Below are positions 39,961-50,435 of a DNA stretch of 64,000 nt, one piece after another. The notes beneath the pieces are model-generated. The model saw only the letters and a list, made by a program, of their open reading frames with translations. It did not search any database and was not told the DNA's origin. The DNA is from Lithodes maja (taxonomy: Eukaryota > Arthropoda > Malacostraca > Decapoda > Lithodidae), in NCBI GenBank assembly GCA_037953745.1, contig JBAKBP010004460.1, positions 1 through 64,000 on the forward strand, in the 5' to 3' direction. The position numbers and the translations under genes are program-made. How positions within the stretch are numbered: position 1 is the first letter of the stretch; every line of letters starts with the position of its first letter.

Positions 39961-41599
39961 GGAATCTTTTGCATTGGTATCGAAAACTACACTGACAATA
40001 AATTAATTTAAGTAGTGGTGGGCTGGTTCTATCAGAGTAATGGTTGGTGTCCTTTACTTCCCATAGCCATTTCTGACTTTACCTTTTTCATCATTCGTTT
40101 GTCTTATCTATTTTGTCAAGAGTGGTGAAGGCAGTGGGGCCTTAATGTTGTACCCCATGGTTCCCCGCCACTATCTCGCTCTCACAGCCCACTGACCAAA
40201 ATCGGCCTTTCTCTCTCTGGCATAGGGATACGGCGACTCCATCGGTTCTTCACACAAGGTCCCCTTTATGTGGCTTGAAATGAGAAACGGATGTTTATTG
40301 AGCTCATTAAAAAGCTTATATTTGCTTAACAATGCCATCCAAGATCAACAGCTAGGAACAATAAGTATTGTAAGTGACATTGTTGGCCCCTGGCATGATT
40401 TTTGGATTGTCTGCAATGGCCCATATACTGTATAGCTATATAACCTCTAAACGGCGAAGCTATGGTAGTTCAAAGGGTACCGTCATGCGAAGGTAGCCTA
40501 TTTGGTTCAATTCTGACGAAAATCGTCATATTAACCATATAATATCATTATAATTATATTATCCATATGCTCCTATTTTACTTTTAATATGAACATATTA
40601 ACACTTAAAAGAAATAAAAGATGTGGGAATAGCATTTGGGGGGAGAAAAAGATGTAATATTGCCGCCCGGTCGTATCATGAGACGAGAGCCCGAGCGGCG
40701 TACACCCTCTCTCTCCAACCTCCAGTGCGACACTGAGCCTTGCAATAGAAGTATCTGTGGTTGTAAGGATCTCTATAGCTGCCTCGCCCGTGTTACAGAG
40801 ACCGCGTGAGGGAAATTCACGCGGAAAATTACCCGATAAAAGGGGGAATAAGAGGAAAAATACCTGATAATTGAGGAGGGGGGAGGGGGGGGGCACATAT
40901 GGAGGAGTGGTAGAAAGTAATGGAGGGGAATGATCTCACCTAATCACAAATTGATTTGTTTTGAGTGCCACTGGAGTGTTTACAAGTTTTTGTTTATGCT
41001 CTGGATCTATTGCACCACAAAAACCTCTATAGAGGACGGTTGCCATTTATGAGTTAAGCGAATCGGACAAAGATGTCAGACATGGTGCTGCTCTGAACTC
41101 GCCTATTTCCATAGGTTGTTATAGGTAATGATCAGATGGAATAATATATATTTTATTTGTGTTTTATACAAAATATATTTTACAGCACTAGACAAGTAAT
41201 ACAAGAATAAATAGCTAATTTTACTATAATCTTACTATGCTAAGTATAATACTGATAAATGAAGAAACAATGAAACATATATTCGATTGCCTCTATATTT
41301 GATATCCACAACAGTAACAATATACACATTCAAGATAAGCAATGAACTCTTTGCTCGATTGCTCATATACTGTGTATCAAAAGATATATAGTTAAAAGAA
41401 AAACAAAATATCTACAAGATTAATATAGGCTACATTGTGTTTATCTTGAATGCTGCTTTACCTACAATATTTAACCCATACAGCGTCACCGTAGTATGTT
41501 AAACTGCGTAGATAAAATTCACTGCCAGTGTTATCGTAGTATCTAAAGTGCGAGGGGTTATTTTAGGATTTTGATATCTTACTTCAACTTTTAGTAGCC
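39961..41599. other. Mostly non-coding; SINE-head-like block at 40010-40210
   Basis: GTGGTGGGCTGGTTCTATCA GAGTA and CCCATAGCCATTTCTGACTT resemble the head of SINE S at 58727. A G-rich run lies near 40876. A degraded TTAA-type element may lie at 41468-41566 (TTAACCCATACAGCGTCACC to GCGAGGGGTTATT). No gene seen. Confidence 0.45.
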
Positions 41600-41629
41600 A
41601 AACTTGGTTGGATACTAAACCGGTTTTCT

Positions 41630-41735
41630 CACAAAAATTCCAAGCCCCCACTGCTGGGATTGAACTCTGGACTACTCAGTAACAAGACTGGCTCTTTAGC
41701 CACTGAGTCAATTGAGATACTCCAAATTCCCACAG
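41630..41735 (-). repeat. tRNA-derived SINE remnant
   Basis: On the - strand CTCAGTGGCTAAAGAGCC (A-box-like) and GAGTTCAATCCC (B-box-like) are spaced as in a tRNA head. The plus strand shows CTGGGATTGAACTCTGG. The tail is not clear. Confidence 0.5.
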
Positions 41736-41865
41736 CCAACAACTGAAGGGCTTCAGCTCCAGAAAGACTGTGGTCAGAAAACAAAATTATAGTACTATAT
41801 ACGATTCTGAAACGGTCACATTACTCAGGCACAATTGCAGTCAGTCGGGGGTTCATGGCAAGATA

Positions 41866-43107
41866 TTTGTCTATCTATCTATCTATTGCCTGACGCCGTG
41901 ATCCCCGAAGGGGTGGCCACGAACGAACCGCACCCATGCACCTCTGTGCCCAGTCAGTCGACGCCCCTCCCCCCAACCAGCACCGCCTTCGTTCATATAC
42001 TTCCTCACTCCATCCTTCCACCTCTCTATCGGTCTACCTCTCCCTCTCTGTCCCTCCACCTCGCTCTCATACACCCTCTTAGTCATGCTCTCGCTTTCCA
42101 TACGTTCCATATGGCCGAACCATCTCAAGTTGTTCCTTTTCACACTTTCCAGCACATCTACCTCCACACCACACCTCCTTCTTACTTCCTCATTAGTCTG
42201 CCTTTCCCTCCATGTAACTCCGCACGCACTTCTTAAGTAATTCATTTCCACTGCTCTCACTCTTGGTCTGAGTCTCTCAACCAACGTCCATGCTTCGCTT
42301 CCGTAAGTCAGTGTCGGGATTACCACATTGTCATAATAATAATAATAATAATCTTCTGGTTACTTATATAGCACCCGTATCTCCTCCTTCGAGGATTCAC
42401 AAGCGCTTGGCTTTCTTTAGTCTACCAGAGACCATTACCCATCCCCCTTGCTCATGTGGAGATGGTAACCGCCGGCTATATCCCAGAAAAACTTTTCAAT
42501 CTGAGCGGGGATTGAACGCGAGACCTCGAGATGGGAATCAGGCACGCTGTCAACTGAGCCAGCCGGACGGCTGGCTCAGTGAAGACTTCTTCACTTCCAT
42601 ACTGACCACCCTATTTCTTGTTACTGCTTTCAGCGTTCCTACAACCCTCTTCCCCTGTTGTACCCTCTCCCGCACTTCTTCATCCATAGTCCCATCTTTA
42701 CTCAACACACTGCCCAGATACTTAAAAGAGTTGACGATCTCCATAGCCTGACCGTTCAGCTTCACCTCACACTCTGTGACTTCACCCCTTTCGAAGACCA
42801 TAACCTTGCTCTTCCCCACATTTACCTTCAAATTCCGTTTTTCGCACACTGTTCCAAACTCATTTACCAGACCCTGCAACTCCCATTCATTATCACTCAT
42901 CAGAACTGTATCATCCGCAAACAGCAGTATAGGTAGCTTCCATTCAATTCCCTCCCTTTTCAGCGATACACCAACATCCACTGCTCTTGATAGTATTTCT
43001 TTCATGACTCCATCCATATATACAGTAAACAACCACGGGGACATCACACACCCCTGTTTCAAACCAACATATTTGTCAAGGCGATATTTATAATCACTAT
43101 AACTCAT
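41866..43107 (-). mobile_element. RTE-like LINE E, 5'-truncated fragment
   Basis: Read on the - strand: GLKQGCVMSPWLFTVYMDGV (motif B region), LLFADDTVLMSDNEWELQGL (catalytic), SFKYLGSVLSKDGTMDEEVR, then a SINE interruption, then LTYGSEAWTLVERLRPRV, NLRWFGHMERMESESMTKRV, RGRGRPIERWKDGVR. It ends in a (TAGA)n tail near 41868-41886. The frame is intact apart from the SINE (42331-42579). The 5' half of the element is absent. Confidence 0.85.
42331..42579 (-). mobile_element. tRNA-derived SINE U, inserted in LINE E
   Basis: On the - strand: GGCTGGCTCAGTTGACAGCG (A box) ... CGCGTTCAATCCCCGC (B box), a body, then AAGCGCTTGTGAATCCTCGA, CTATATAAGTAACCAG and a (ATT)n tail. The last part is homologous to the 3' end of LINE A (AGCGCTAGTGAATTCTTCGG ... 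AAATAAGTAAC ... (TTA)n). At its 5' end is an extra inverted copy, CTGAGCCAGCCG/CGGCTGGCTCAG (42554-42565 and 42568-42579). Confidence 0.87.
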
Positions 43108-43180
43108 TAATGGAATATGTTTCTTAAAATTAGTTCACACAAGTGCTCTTACCTATGAATGAATGTTTACCTACGAATAT

Positions 43181-43666
43181 ATTATAGGTTTGACTCCTGC
43201 AAGGAGATAAAGAAAACCTAATATTTAGTAGTGGCCCCGTAATCATTGACGATTATGCCTATTACATAAGGCTACCTCTTCAAACGCTCATAAGCGTAGT
43301 TTGAATCTACCGCCGCAGAGCTCAGAGGAACCTTCATCATAAGCACACGCAAAATCACTCATGGTTCGTCTTTATGGATGGGTTTTCACTACGAAAAAAC
43401 TTTGTAACAAATAAAAAATATAAATAAAATAAGAATAACTATTCATAAGCTTTCCATATTCCGTGGATGTACTTCTGTGGATTCTTGGACCAGACGCTGG
43501 ACTAGCACATTGTTCCGCCTTCACTGACATATCAAGTATACCAAAATCCTTAATACATCAACGAATGGGAAGGGGATGGTCGGGAGGGCCCCAGTCGTCA
43601 ATGATTACGGGGCCACTACTAAATATTAGGTTTTCTTTATCTCCTTGCAGGAGTCAAACCTATAAT
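43181..43666. repeat. Perfect 72-bp inverted repeat with a 342-bp loop
   Basis: Arm 43181-43252 (starting ATTATAGGTTTGACTCCTGC) is exactly complementary to arm 43595-43666. A diverged direct copy of the segment after arm 1 (AATCATTGACGATTATGCCT) lies at 43681-43700 (AATCATTGAAGATTATGCCT). No ORF of note is inside the loop. Origin not recognised; it lies on the 3' side of the DIRS element. Confidence 0.9.
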
Positions 43667-44143
43667 TTATTAGTGGACCCTCAATCATTGAAGATTATGC
43701 CTGATATCTAAGACTGGAGGGGGATATTCGTAATCATATCATAACCATTGCAAATAGAATAGGCAGATAATCAAACAACCACATAGTATTCTTACTTTGT
43801 AAAAATAATATATTTATGTATAAACTTTATACAACATATAAAAAGGGGTACAAGCAGGGGCGTGCTTAAAGAAGCCTGCTTGAGGAAAAAGGGTAACTAT
43901 GAGAATCTGGTCACAGATCTGAAAGTTAAAGGCACCCCACTTAAATTAAGTGGTGAAAAATAAAACTTTATGTTTACATGTGCACATATAAACCCCATTA
44001 TTCTAATGTGTATATTCCTTAAAATTAGACACAAAAAATAGAATAAATTCTTGTACTATCGCAGATGTACTTACTAAAATGCTACTCGTAGTTGCAACTA
44101 CCGAGAACTCTTAAAATTAAATTGCTTCAACAGTGTATCCCAC

Positions 44144-44592
44144 TTAACCCGTCCAGCCCTGGCGAGTTTTGTAATGTTTGTTCACCAGAACCCGGCCGGT
44201 TTTAAAAAAATGGTTTTATTCCAGAAACAATAGCGAATGGGTTAGGAATGAAGGAAAAACCACGAAAAACCGCTCAAAAAGCTTAAAAAATGGTCCTACA
44301 GAGCCCCCGAAAACGTATTTTACAAGAGTAAAAAATTGAAGGCAATTATCCCCAAAAAACAGGTTATTGCGTGCTCATGCGCAGCACGCAGGTGGACTTT
44401 GAGAGTTTTCAACCATCGGCACGGTTGCGTGGGATACGTACACAGTTCCCATACAAATCTGAGCCCTCTTGAGTGGCTACACCTGAGGTTACGGTCGGCG
44501 CAATTAGGGTGATGCGCCAGGCGCGTCTCTGGGGCTGTGCGTTACATACATCGCCGACGCGTCAGGCGCGTCGCTAGGGCTGTACGGGTTAA
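44144..44592. mobile_element. TTAA-flanked element, family g
   Basis: TTAA at 44144-44147 and 44589-44592 with ends TTAACCCGTCCAGCCCTGGC and (reverse) TTAACCCGTACAGCCCTAGC. A GCGCGTC(T/G)C motif repeats near the right end. No ORF. Confidence 0.75.
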
Positions 44593-44805
44593 AGAAACAA
44601 TTGTTGTACTACATCCATTGTACCTCAACAACATTTCCGTAGTCATTACTACAGAGAAATTTTAATCACAACATTTATACATTGTATCACAGCTCTTATA
44701 CTCTGTACATATCCTCCGGCGGGGTCTAGGGTGTCTTATGTTTCACTGACTGCACCCCCCCCCCCCTCTTTCTTAACCTAAACAATTAGTGACTTAGAGA
44801 CCCAT

Positions 44806-45770
44806 CTAGACCCTTTGCCGTAAAGCTACACATGGCATTGATGGTTTGTCTAGTGCTACCGACAGGTATCGAGTCAAAAACGTATGATTTGAAGCCCATA
44901 GTTGAGTAGTAGCTGTCTTCAACAGAATTTTTTTTTTAAGAAAACGTAAAGTTACTGCCCATTTGCGTAAATCGTGGGCCCTACCCACTACGCCGGGATT
45001 ACTCTCTTTAAAGACTTCTACTAGCAGAGAAGCCATTTTACGTTTCATTAATCTTTTACCTGTACTCGATACCCATAAAGCACCTTGTTGGTTAAGAGGT
45101 GCCACTCTCATATATTTGGTTAAAGCTTGTACAGGACACAAAATATGGTGCACTTTACCCCGTTTCAACGCCGGTACCGTGAACTCTGAGAAAACATGTT
45201 CACTATGTTCATTCTTGGCGATGAACCCTGGGGAAGGTGCAATATGAATGCAATCATTTAGTCTACCAAACCTTATGCAATTAGGGGTGTTGCTCATCGC
45301 CGCCAGCTCAGACACCCTGTTACCAGTTGCCAAAGCCATAAGGAACACAGCCTTTTTTAATAGCAATTAAAAATATGCCGTATTCTGATACAGACGGGAA
45401 TGAAGCAAAGATAACGCTTTGTCAAGAGACCAGGTAGGCATGAGCTGACGGGGAGGTGGGCGGGTTTGAAGCATGCTCTCATGAAACCTGTTTCTTCCGC
45501 TTGTGGTATGGTTAGACCTGTAAGGTCAAAGAATGGCACCCTGATAGCTGTTAAGTGATTTTTTAGAGTCACTACAGATAGACGTTTCTGTTCAAACAAA
45601 TAGTTTAAATAATTAAAAACTAATGCCACCGAAGGTACTGTCCGTTCTGTTCTAACTATCCAAAAAGTAAAGGACTGCCAATGAGATTAATATTGCCTCT
45701 TGGTAGATTGTGTGTACTGATTCATAAATTTATCTGTCACGTTTCTACCATACGGCGTTAGCCACTTGGC
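44806..45770 (-). CDS. DIRS tyrosine recombinase (in pieces)
   Basis: The N-terminal core-binding part reads TDKFMNQYTQSTKRQY and LNYLFEQKRLSVVTLKNHLT (45357-45629). The catalytic domain (44806-45366) has ALATGNRVSELAAM (first catalytic Arg), HDLRKWAVTL (His-x-x-Arg) and FLTRYLS (Tyr nucleophile context), the order expected of the R-(H)-R-Y family. The piece boundary near 45357-45366 is a frameshift. It would join the circular cDNA to the target site. It follows RNase H directly. Confidence 0.87.
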
Positions 45771-46999
45771 CTCCTGAATGTCCACAATGCAAAAGTCAGC
45801 GAGGTCTCTAGGTTTCTGAATGGGACCAAAGCCCTTGACCCTGATGCCCGAGGTTTGACTGAAAGCCCCAACCTATCATCCCTGACGCATCCGTGTCCAC
45901 CCATACCGTCGGCGAAGGAGAGGTCCATGACATGACTGAGTGCAACATTTCCCTCTTCTCCCAGACCACTAGTAAGCTGTGTATTAATGTTGGGATAGGC
46001 CATAATGTTCCCGCTGGTAATAGTGGGAAATATTTGTTGCCCTCCAAGATTAAACGTTTGACTTTCAACCGGCCCAACTTCACAGTTAGTTGAACCCAGT
46101 TGAGAGAACCGACTAGAGATTCCCAGAGTCTCCGTGTCGTAGTCAGACTTTGGAGAAACATAATTTTTTTTTGCGAAATCTGTTTCGATTGTCCACACTC
46201 TGACTCAGAGTGAGAGATGCTGTGTCCCAGACCAGCCCTATCCACTGAATTACTCGTGAGGGAACAAGGTTTTGACTTTACTAAGTTGACCTTGAATCCT
46301 AGAGATTTGACATGGTTTAACGTAATGTTGACATGAGTGTTGCATAACTTTTCTGTCTCTGCCACCACCAGCCAGTCGTCCAGATACCACAAGATCCTGA
46401 TCCCCTGTTCTAAAATGGGCATCAGGGCTTGCCAGACTAATTTTGTGAATATGCGTGGCGCTAGGTTCAATCCAAACGGCATCCTTTGAAAGACATAAGT
46501 CTGATGCATTATTCTTAAAGCCAGAAATTTTTTGAAATCTCTCGTTTACCGGGACGTGCCAATACGCGTCTGTCAGGTCTAATGAACACATCCACCCTCC
46601 CGGCGGAAGTGTTAACTTGATTTGATTCACTGTCAGCATCCTGAAGGACACGTTGTGAATGTGGAGATTCAAATAAGACAGGTCTACGACCGGTCTCATC
46701 TGAATACTGTCCCTTTTTGGTACTAGAAATAGTTTGGATGTAAACACCGGGTAAGTCGGGGGGACTGGGATAATGACACTCTTGGTAATCATCTCCTGAA
46801 CTAGTGACTCCACCTCTAAAGAAACATGATTGGCCTTTGTCGGCTGACGTAAGCAAGGTCGCCGGAGCCACTGCCAAGTGATGCCTTTGCGTACCACAGT
46901 CCTCGCCCATGTTCTTAATGGCCATGCTTGATGACACGCCCGGAATGACCCAGTTAGCAAACTGGGGTTCGCCGGCTGGACCACCATCTGTTCCAACAC
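45770..46999 (-). CDS. DIRS reverse transcriptase and RNase H (frameshifted)
   Basis: RT fingers and first palm motif: FLVPKRDSIQMRPVVDLSYL, WMCSLDLTDAYWHVPV (46515-46999). After a frame change near 46510: MPFGLNLAPRIFTK, ILWYLDDWLVVAE (catalytic YLDD), then RNase H VWVDTDASGMIGWGFQ (45808-46509). Frames differ between the two pieces. YLDD plus TDAS.xGWG is characteristic of DIRS polymerases rather than LTR elements with an integrase. Confidence 0.88.
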
Positions 47000-47031
47000 G
47001 CCTTTGACTGGCCCCGGTAGTGAGAGAGACC

Positions 47032-48176
47032 TTAGTTTATTGCTGGTGGTGGTGTACCCTTGGACGACTGGCCGGGTTTGGCTGGAGGTGGGCCCTGACC
47101 TGGTCGTTGGTGAAACCTGTGGCCTTTACCTGAGAATTTACCCTGTTGATACCTGAACTGAGCCTGACCCTGGGTGGAAGGGGACTTTGGCTGATGAAAA
47201 GGCTTAGACCCACTAGCTTGAGCTTTCGAAACTGGTTTGGGTTTAGGGAAAGTGAAGGTAGGCTTCTTAGGTTGAGAGGGACTTTGTTTGAATGCTTGTG
47301 CCATATTGAAAACAGTCTTCCAAACTGCTGGGGAAATCAAAGAAGGAGTTAGAACTGGAGACAGAACTACTTGGCTTGCAATACGGTTAGGAAGTTTCTT
47401 CACTAAGAACATCCTCAGATCCTGCCTTGCTCGAACTGCCTCTAAAAAGGCTGTCCGAATATCTCCTAAAGACTGAATGGAAGTTTGGAGAAGCAAGCGC
47501 CGGGAAAGTTCAATGGCCTTCCTGACTTCCGCAGCTTCGATCGCCTGAGAAGAGCGTAACATAGACTTTGTTACTTGCTGGGTAACAATATATTGCGAAA
47601 ACAGTCTAAACGCTTTTCCTCTTAACCTAAACTTGCGGTCTAGGTGAGCTGGGGAAGGCGTGCTAAAAGGATCTTTTAATTCGCACAAATTGATAAGTAT
47701 GGTTTTCTTGAGGGATTTGGTGAGAAGATGTTGAAGTGAAAGTAGTGGCAAAATTTTGAGCCTCTGTTTCCCATTCCACCCAAGGTCCCGTACCCAACTG
47801 CCCCACCTGCAAGACTGGATTAGAGGCTGAGTCTGTGATCGGAAACATATCCAACTCCGGCGTCAAAGCAGAAAGTGCCTTGATGTCGTTAAAGCCATCA
47901 TTCTTAGTCCAGTCAGAAAATAGCTTTGAAGCTGAGGCAGGGGGTAGGGCTGGTGTTGATGCACACACAAAAGAGTCATGGTCATGGAATGGCCTTAATA
48001 TGAACATCTAAAACATTTCCTTGACTATCCAATGCTCTGAGTTTTCTAGACTTATTGCCTTGGATTACCCACTCATGTGGTACAGGGAGCTCCCCCGAAA
48101 TAGTAGCTTGTGCTGCCTCTGGCTTAGTTGGTAACATTGCTACCCATGACTCATCAGGCCTGTATAAAAGAGGCAT
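47032..48176 (-). CDS. DIRS gag, C-terminal half (frameshifted)
   Basis: 47032-47751 encodes an alpha-helical stretch (KAFRLFSQYIVTQQVTKSML, AIEAAEVRKAIELSRRLLLQ) then a basic Gln/Lys/Pro/Gly-rich tail (KFSGKGHRFHQRPGQG), likely nucleic-acid binding. 47663-48007 and 47982-48176 continue it upstream in other frames (FSDWTKNDGF; WVAMLPTKPEAAQ). No known motif beyond resemblance to DIRS gag tails. It directly precedes the RT. Confidence 0.7.
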
Positions 48177-49284
48177 AGCTCCTTTTTTGACTGGTGCCTT
48201 GTCTAAAGGGGGGGGGGGGGAGTTATGTCTGATATGACTCGCACATTGGAAGTAGTGAGAGCTGCTGTGCCTGGCACATTGGAAATTGGATCTGACACAA
48301 GAGGAGGGTTAGGTATTTTAGCTAAAGCAATGGATGTAGACATAGGTCGAACATTCGTCGACGTCGCGGGAGCTCCCATACCAACTGTAGGAGTTTCCGG
48401 CGTAGGGCCAAAGAACTTATTAAGTGCATTTAATAGTAATCCATCAATCCCTTCTGTAGTTACATACCTAGCAGATCACGAACTCCGTGGAGATTCGACA
48501 GTACCCTGAGAGTCGTCTAGATGGTGACCTGACTCTTCAACTTCCATCTCTGAGACCAGAGAACGCTGTTCTTCATCCCTTAAGTCTGGCCTATCATGGG
48601 AAGATCCCGCCAAAGCCGGGACCTCCACATGCCGCCATGTTAAATCTGGGATAGAAGATGGTACATCGGCATCCCGGTGGACGTCAGCCACTACTTGAGT
48701 CACAAAAGGATGTGTTCTGTCCTGCCAGGGCTGTGAGTATCGCCATACACCTTGGCTGTGGCTGTTACTCGCTTGCGAGCTTGGTATACTCTCCAATTGG
48801 GAGGCCTCACCCGAGCACCCTAGAGGTTTATAGTTTCTGTAAGATACTTCTAAATCTGAGGCTGACACACGTGACCTGGTAGAAAAAGCATGACTATCAG
48901 GTGATGAAATGTCTGCCGGGGCATCCTCCACCACATTCTCTGACTCCACCCCCGACCTGTCAGATTGGACGTTAGACTTGGTGGGGGTAGAGGCTGACCT
49001 TGATTTGGGCCTCGTCGCCGTTGCCGAGGGTGACGGTGAGCGAGGCCTCTTAGATTTGCCGGGGGAGGGTGTGGTAACCTGTCCCCGCCCAGACTCCGAG
49101 GTCTTACGTGCACGTATCTTACACTTAGGGGGGGCATGTTTGATAATTAAAAGCTCCCAAAGCTCAAGGTTATCACATTGCAATGCTTTAAGTGCTACAT
49201 TCGTTGAATAAGTAGCGAGAAGTTGTTTCACTTCTTGCAAAGCCACCGCCGCAGTATTATCCTTTTGAATTAAAACTTTAACAC

Positions 49285-50282
49285 TTAACCTCTGAACTGC
49301 GCATGGGGGTAATTAGAAACGTCTGCCTGTGCGCATGTATTTGAGCTGTTTCCATCACTAAAAATATTCATTTTACCATAAATAGCATTAACCCTTAAAG
49401 AGAGGCGCTCGACTTAAGTCGTGCACCAATTTGCAGCAAGTTAGGAGCATTATTAAGGCTTTTAAAGGGTTAAAATCGAGTGCAAATGGCTGGGAGAGCA
49501 GTGGGCCAGACAGCCGACTCCCAGGGCTTACCGCCGCTCATTAACTCATGTTCCCTGTGTTCTCGAGAGGCCGGCAGTGTAGCCAGTAGTTAGCATAGCT
49601 GGGAAAAATATACCGATATATGCTAAACTTCCATGTTCGTGGCACCACTGCAAGAGAACCACGAGTGCTACATAGCTCGTTCTGGTCTCATTTTGAAGCT
49701 TTTAGTGCCTAGTTTTTTGCTAAATAAGTTTTTTTTCATGCAGATGCTTGATTTATCATGCAGGAGGGCCTGAATATGCCCAAATGAGCCCAAAACACCC
49801 CGCTAGACAAGGGTTAATACTTATCCATATGCGCCTATTATAGGTTGATTATAAAGGTATTAATCTGTTACAACAATAAAACGAGTGAAAACAGCGTTTG
49901 GATGGTCAAAATCGGCGATACAGGCCGCGAGTTACATAATGTATGGCTGAGGCAACCTCCTTACCCGCCAATTTCCCCCAAGGCCACTGAGACACTGTCG
50001 ATCGATACTCTCTCTCTCTCTCTTGCACTCGCTTGCTAACAGTGATGACAATGCCCTGCTTGCAACTCGCTAATGTTAGCACGAAAATATACCTCAGAAT
50101 AAGGGAATAACAGGGAAAATAGGTGATAACTGAAGGAGGGGAGGTAGAGGACTGATATTTTGCATGGCCCAAGGGCAATTTTTTTTTTTTTTTTTTTTTT
50201 TTTTTCCTTCTCTGACTCTTAAGAGTCTTCCCGCAGTCCGCCGGGGGAACTCTTAAGAGTCTTCCGGCAGTTCCTGGGTTAA
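49285..50282 (-). mobile_element. TTAA-flanked family-a element, copy B, inserted in DIRS gag
   Basis: TTAA at 49285-49288 and 50279-50282. The inverted homologue of 2910-3546, sharing AGACTCTTAAGAG-type motifs, GTGATAACTGAAGGAGGGGA, GCTAATGTTAGCACGAAAAT and CATGGGGGTAATT near its far end. Ends TTAACCTCTGAACTGC and (reverse) TTAACCCAGGAACTGC are partly matched. It carries a second element at 49388-49817. Confidence 0.87.
49388..49817. mobile_element. TTAA-flanked family-d element, copy 2, inside copy B
   Basis: TTAA at 49388-49391 and 49814-49817. In copy A (3441-3444) the same place reads a single TTAA within TAGCATTAATAC on the matching strand. The element matches 16064-16482 in inverse orientation (GGGCATATTCAGGCCCTCCT, CTTCAAAATGAGACCAGAAC on the - strand). 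No ORF. Confidence 0.9.
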
Positions 50283-50435
50283 GAGGTTACAAATAGTGCA
50301 ATTCTTTGTCACCCATATCCCCCGTGACCGATCGAGGCATTTAACACATTTAATGCAAAGCTTGTGTGCAAAAATAGGGATACCTGAGCATAACGGCGTT
50401 GAACATAAAGCAATGAGAGGTTCTAGTGCCGACAT

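Larger units (their letters stand above)
44593..50435 (-). mobile_element. DIRS-type tyrosine-recombinase retrotransposon (degraded)
   Basis: On the - strand the order is gag, reverse transcriptase, RNase H, tyrosine recombinase. DIRS elements integrate with a tyrosine recombinase instead of a DDE integrase and lack target duplications; DIRS-like elements are known in crustaceans. No DNA N6-methyltransferase motif was recognised between RNase H and the recombinase, so it may be closer to Ngaro-type than DIRS1-type. Terminal repeats were not identified, so the limits given are the coding limits. Several frameshifts and one nested insertion inactivate it. Confidence 0.85.
48476..50435 (-). pseudogene. 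DIRS gag N-terminal half, split by a TTAA element
   Basis: The first part (50283-50435) starts with ATG and contains Cys pairs of a possible zinc finger: CIKCVKCLD and CTICNLL. The second part (48476-49284) runs on in the same frame: ALQEVKQLLATYSTNVALK, then a long Ser/Pro/Arg-rich region (KSKRPRSPSPSATATRPKSR). The two parts are separated by the element at 49285-50282. Counting one TTAA only, the reading frame is continuous across the site, which shows where the gene was interrupted. The part before 48476 ends in a stop near a poly-G run (48208-48220). Confidence 0.8.

Noticed and set aside
41883..42236. Plus-strand 133-codon frame rich in Ser/Pro/His
   Set aside because: It is the antisense of a clear RTE-like reverse transcriptase C-terminus on the - strand.
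45893..49211. Several plus-strand open frames over the DIRS region
   Set aside because: They are antisense shadows of gag, RT and recombinase frames on the - strand.
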